NCBI GenBank assembly: GCA_947458525.1
Contig: CANHAG010000105.1
Span: 1 to 5,675 of the forward strand
Direction: 5' to 3'
Source of the DNA: Rhodospirillaceae bacterium
GTDB lineage: Bacteria; Pseudomonadota; Alphaproteobacteria; Rickettsiales; UBA3002
Length of the DNA: 5,675 bases
Shown: piece after piece, positions 5,365 to 5,675 of the stretch
Layout: each line of letters starts with the position of its first letter
Numbering within the stretch: position 1 is the stretch's first letter
Made by a program: the position numbers and the translations under genes
The notes under the pieces: model-generated
Database searches by the model: none
What the model was told of the DNA's origin: nothing
What the model saw: the letters and a program-made list of their open reading frames with translations, nothing else

Positions 5365-5675
5365 AACATCCTGTGCATGATATAAATATCGACAAATCCG
5401 TGCGAAGCATGGCGGAAAGAGTCAGGCGCGATGCCGATGATTTTGAAGCCCATGCTCTGCCACAATTCCACCGCCTTTATATTGGTGGAAACGACGTAAT
5501 TGAACTGCATGCTGCGATATCCCTGCCGCCGCGCTTCCTCGAGCGAGAACTGGCACATGGCACGGGCAATGCCGCGGCCACGATGCGAGGCCTTGACCAT
5601 ATAACCGGCATTGGCCACATGCGCGCCCAGCCCGTGATGGTTGGGGCGCAGCGTGAACGTGCCCACGATTTCCTC
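5361..5675 (-). CDS. GNAT family N-acetyltransferase, 5' end outside window
   Basis: The C-terminal 104 residues of a Gcn5-related acetyltransferase, which moves an acetyl group from acetyl-CoA to an amine; the acceptor is unknown. The frame stays open to the window edge (E-E-I before the GTG at 5666), so the start lies upstream; relatives are about 165 residues. Visible are [17 protein letters not shown], the acetyl-CoA pyrophosphate loop RGRGIA (R-x-x-G-x-A) followed by the helix [15 protein letters not shown], then [20 protein letters not shown], and finally [11 protein letters not shown], a common C-terminus for this subgroup. No membrane segment is seen. It overlaps nuoD by four bases (ATGA), so it is read in the same transcript and probably translationally coupled. 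A GNAT gene directly before nuoD is not part of the standard nuo order, and no link to complex I can be claimed from sequence alone. Confidence 0.93.
   Translation of the reverse strand, partial: EEIVGTFTLRPNHHGLGAHVANAGYMVKASHRGRGIARAMCQFSLEEARRQGYRSMQFNYVVSTNIKAVELWQSMGFKIIGIAPDSFRHASHGFVDIYIMHRML

Overview
The window looks like an alphaproteobacterial chromosome fragment. The evidence is a stand-alone NuoD (alphaproteobacteria and mitochondria keep C and D separate, whereas E. coli fuses them), a NuoE with the C-terminal SEPAGG tail I associate with alphaproteobacterial NuoE, and a LytM-type M23 peptidase gene overlapping a bactofilin gene. I cannot name the order or genus. Core genes look moderately GC-rich. 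The junctions around nuoE are much poorer in GC: the 178 bases downstream of nuoE are about 31% GC by hand count.

Layout: on the + strand, positions 1-1390 hold a two-gene cell-shape unit, an M23 peptidase (5' end outside the window) and a bactofilin that starts inside the peptidase gene's end. It meets the minus-strand genes tail to tail in a 76-base junction. Everything from 1467 to 5675 is on the minus strand. In transcription order this is a GNAT acetyltransferase (5' end outside the window), nuoD, a DUF4160 protein, a DUF2442 protein, a C-terminally truncated four-helix-bundle (S23 / 23S rRNA intervening-sequence protein type) remnant, nuoE, an AT-rich gap, and a 399-residue pentapeptide-repeat-like protein of unknown function.

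The main point of interest is a disturbed complex I (nuo) operon. nuoD and nuoE are normally neighbours; here a 723-base islet of three small accessory genes separates them. It starts 3 bases after the nuoD stop, is read in the same direction, and uses ribosome-binding sequence inside the nuoD end. nuoE is not followed by nuoF: the pentapeptide-like gene and then convergent unrelated genes occupy that place. On the other side, nuoD is preceded by an acetyltransferase whose stop overlaps the nuoD start (ATGA).

NuoD and NuoE keep their key residues and look functional, so complex I is probably still made, with its genes scattered. The M23/bactofilin pair presumably acts in localized peptidoglycan remodelling. 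I found no tRNA, rRNA, CRISPR array, transposase or attachment site. No gene-free stretch exceeds 300 bases.
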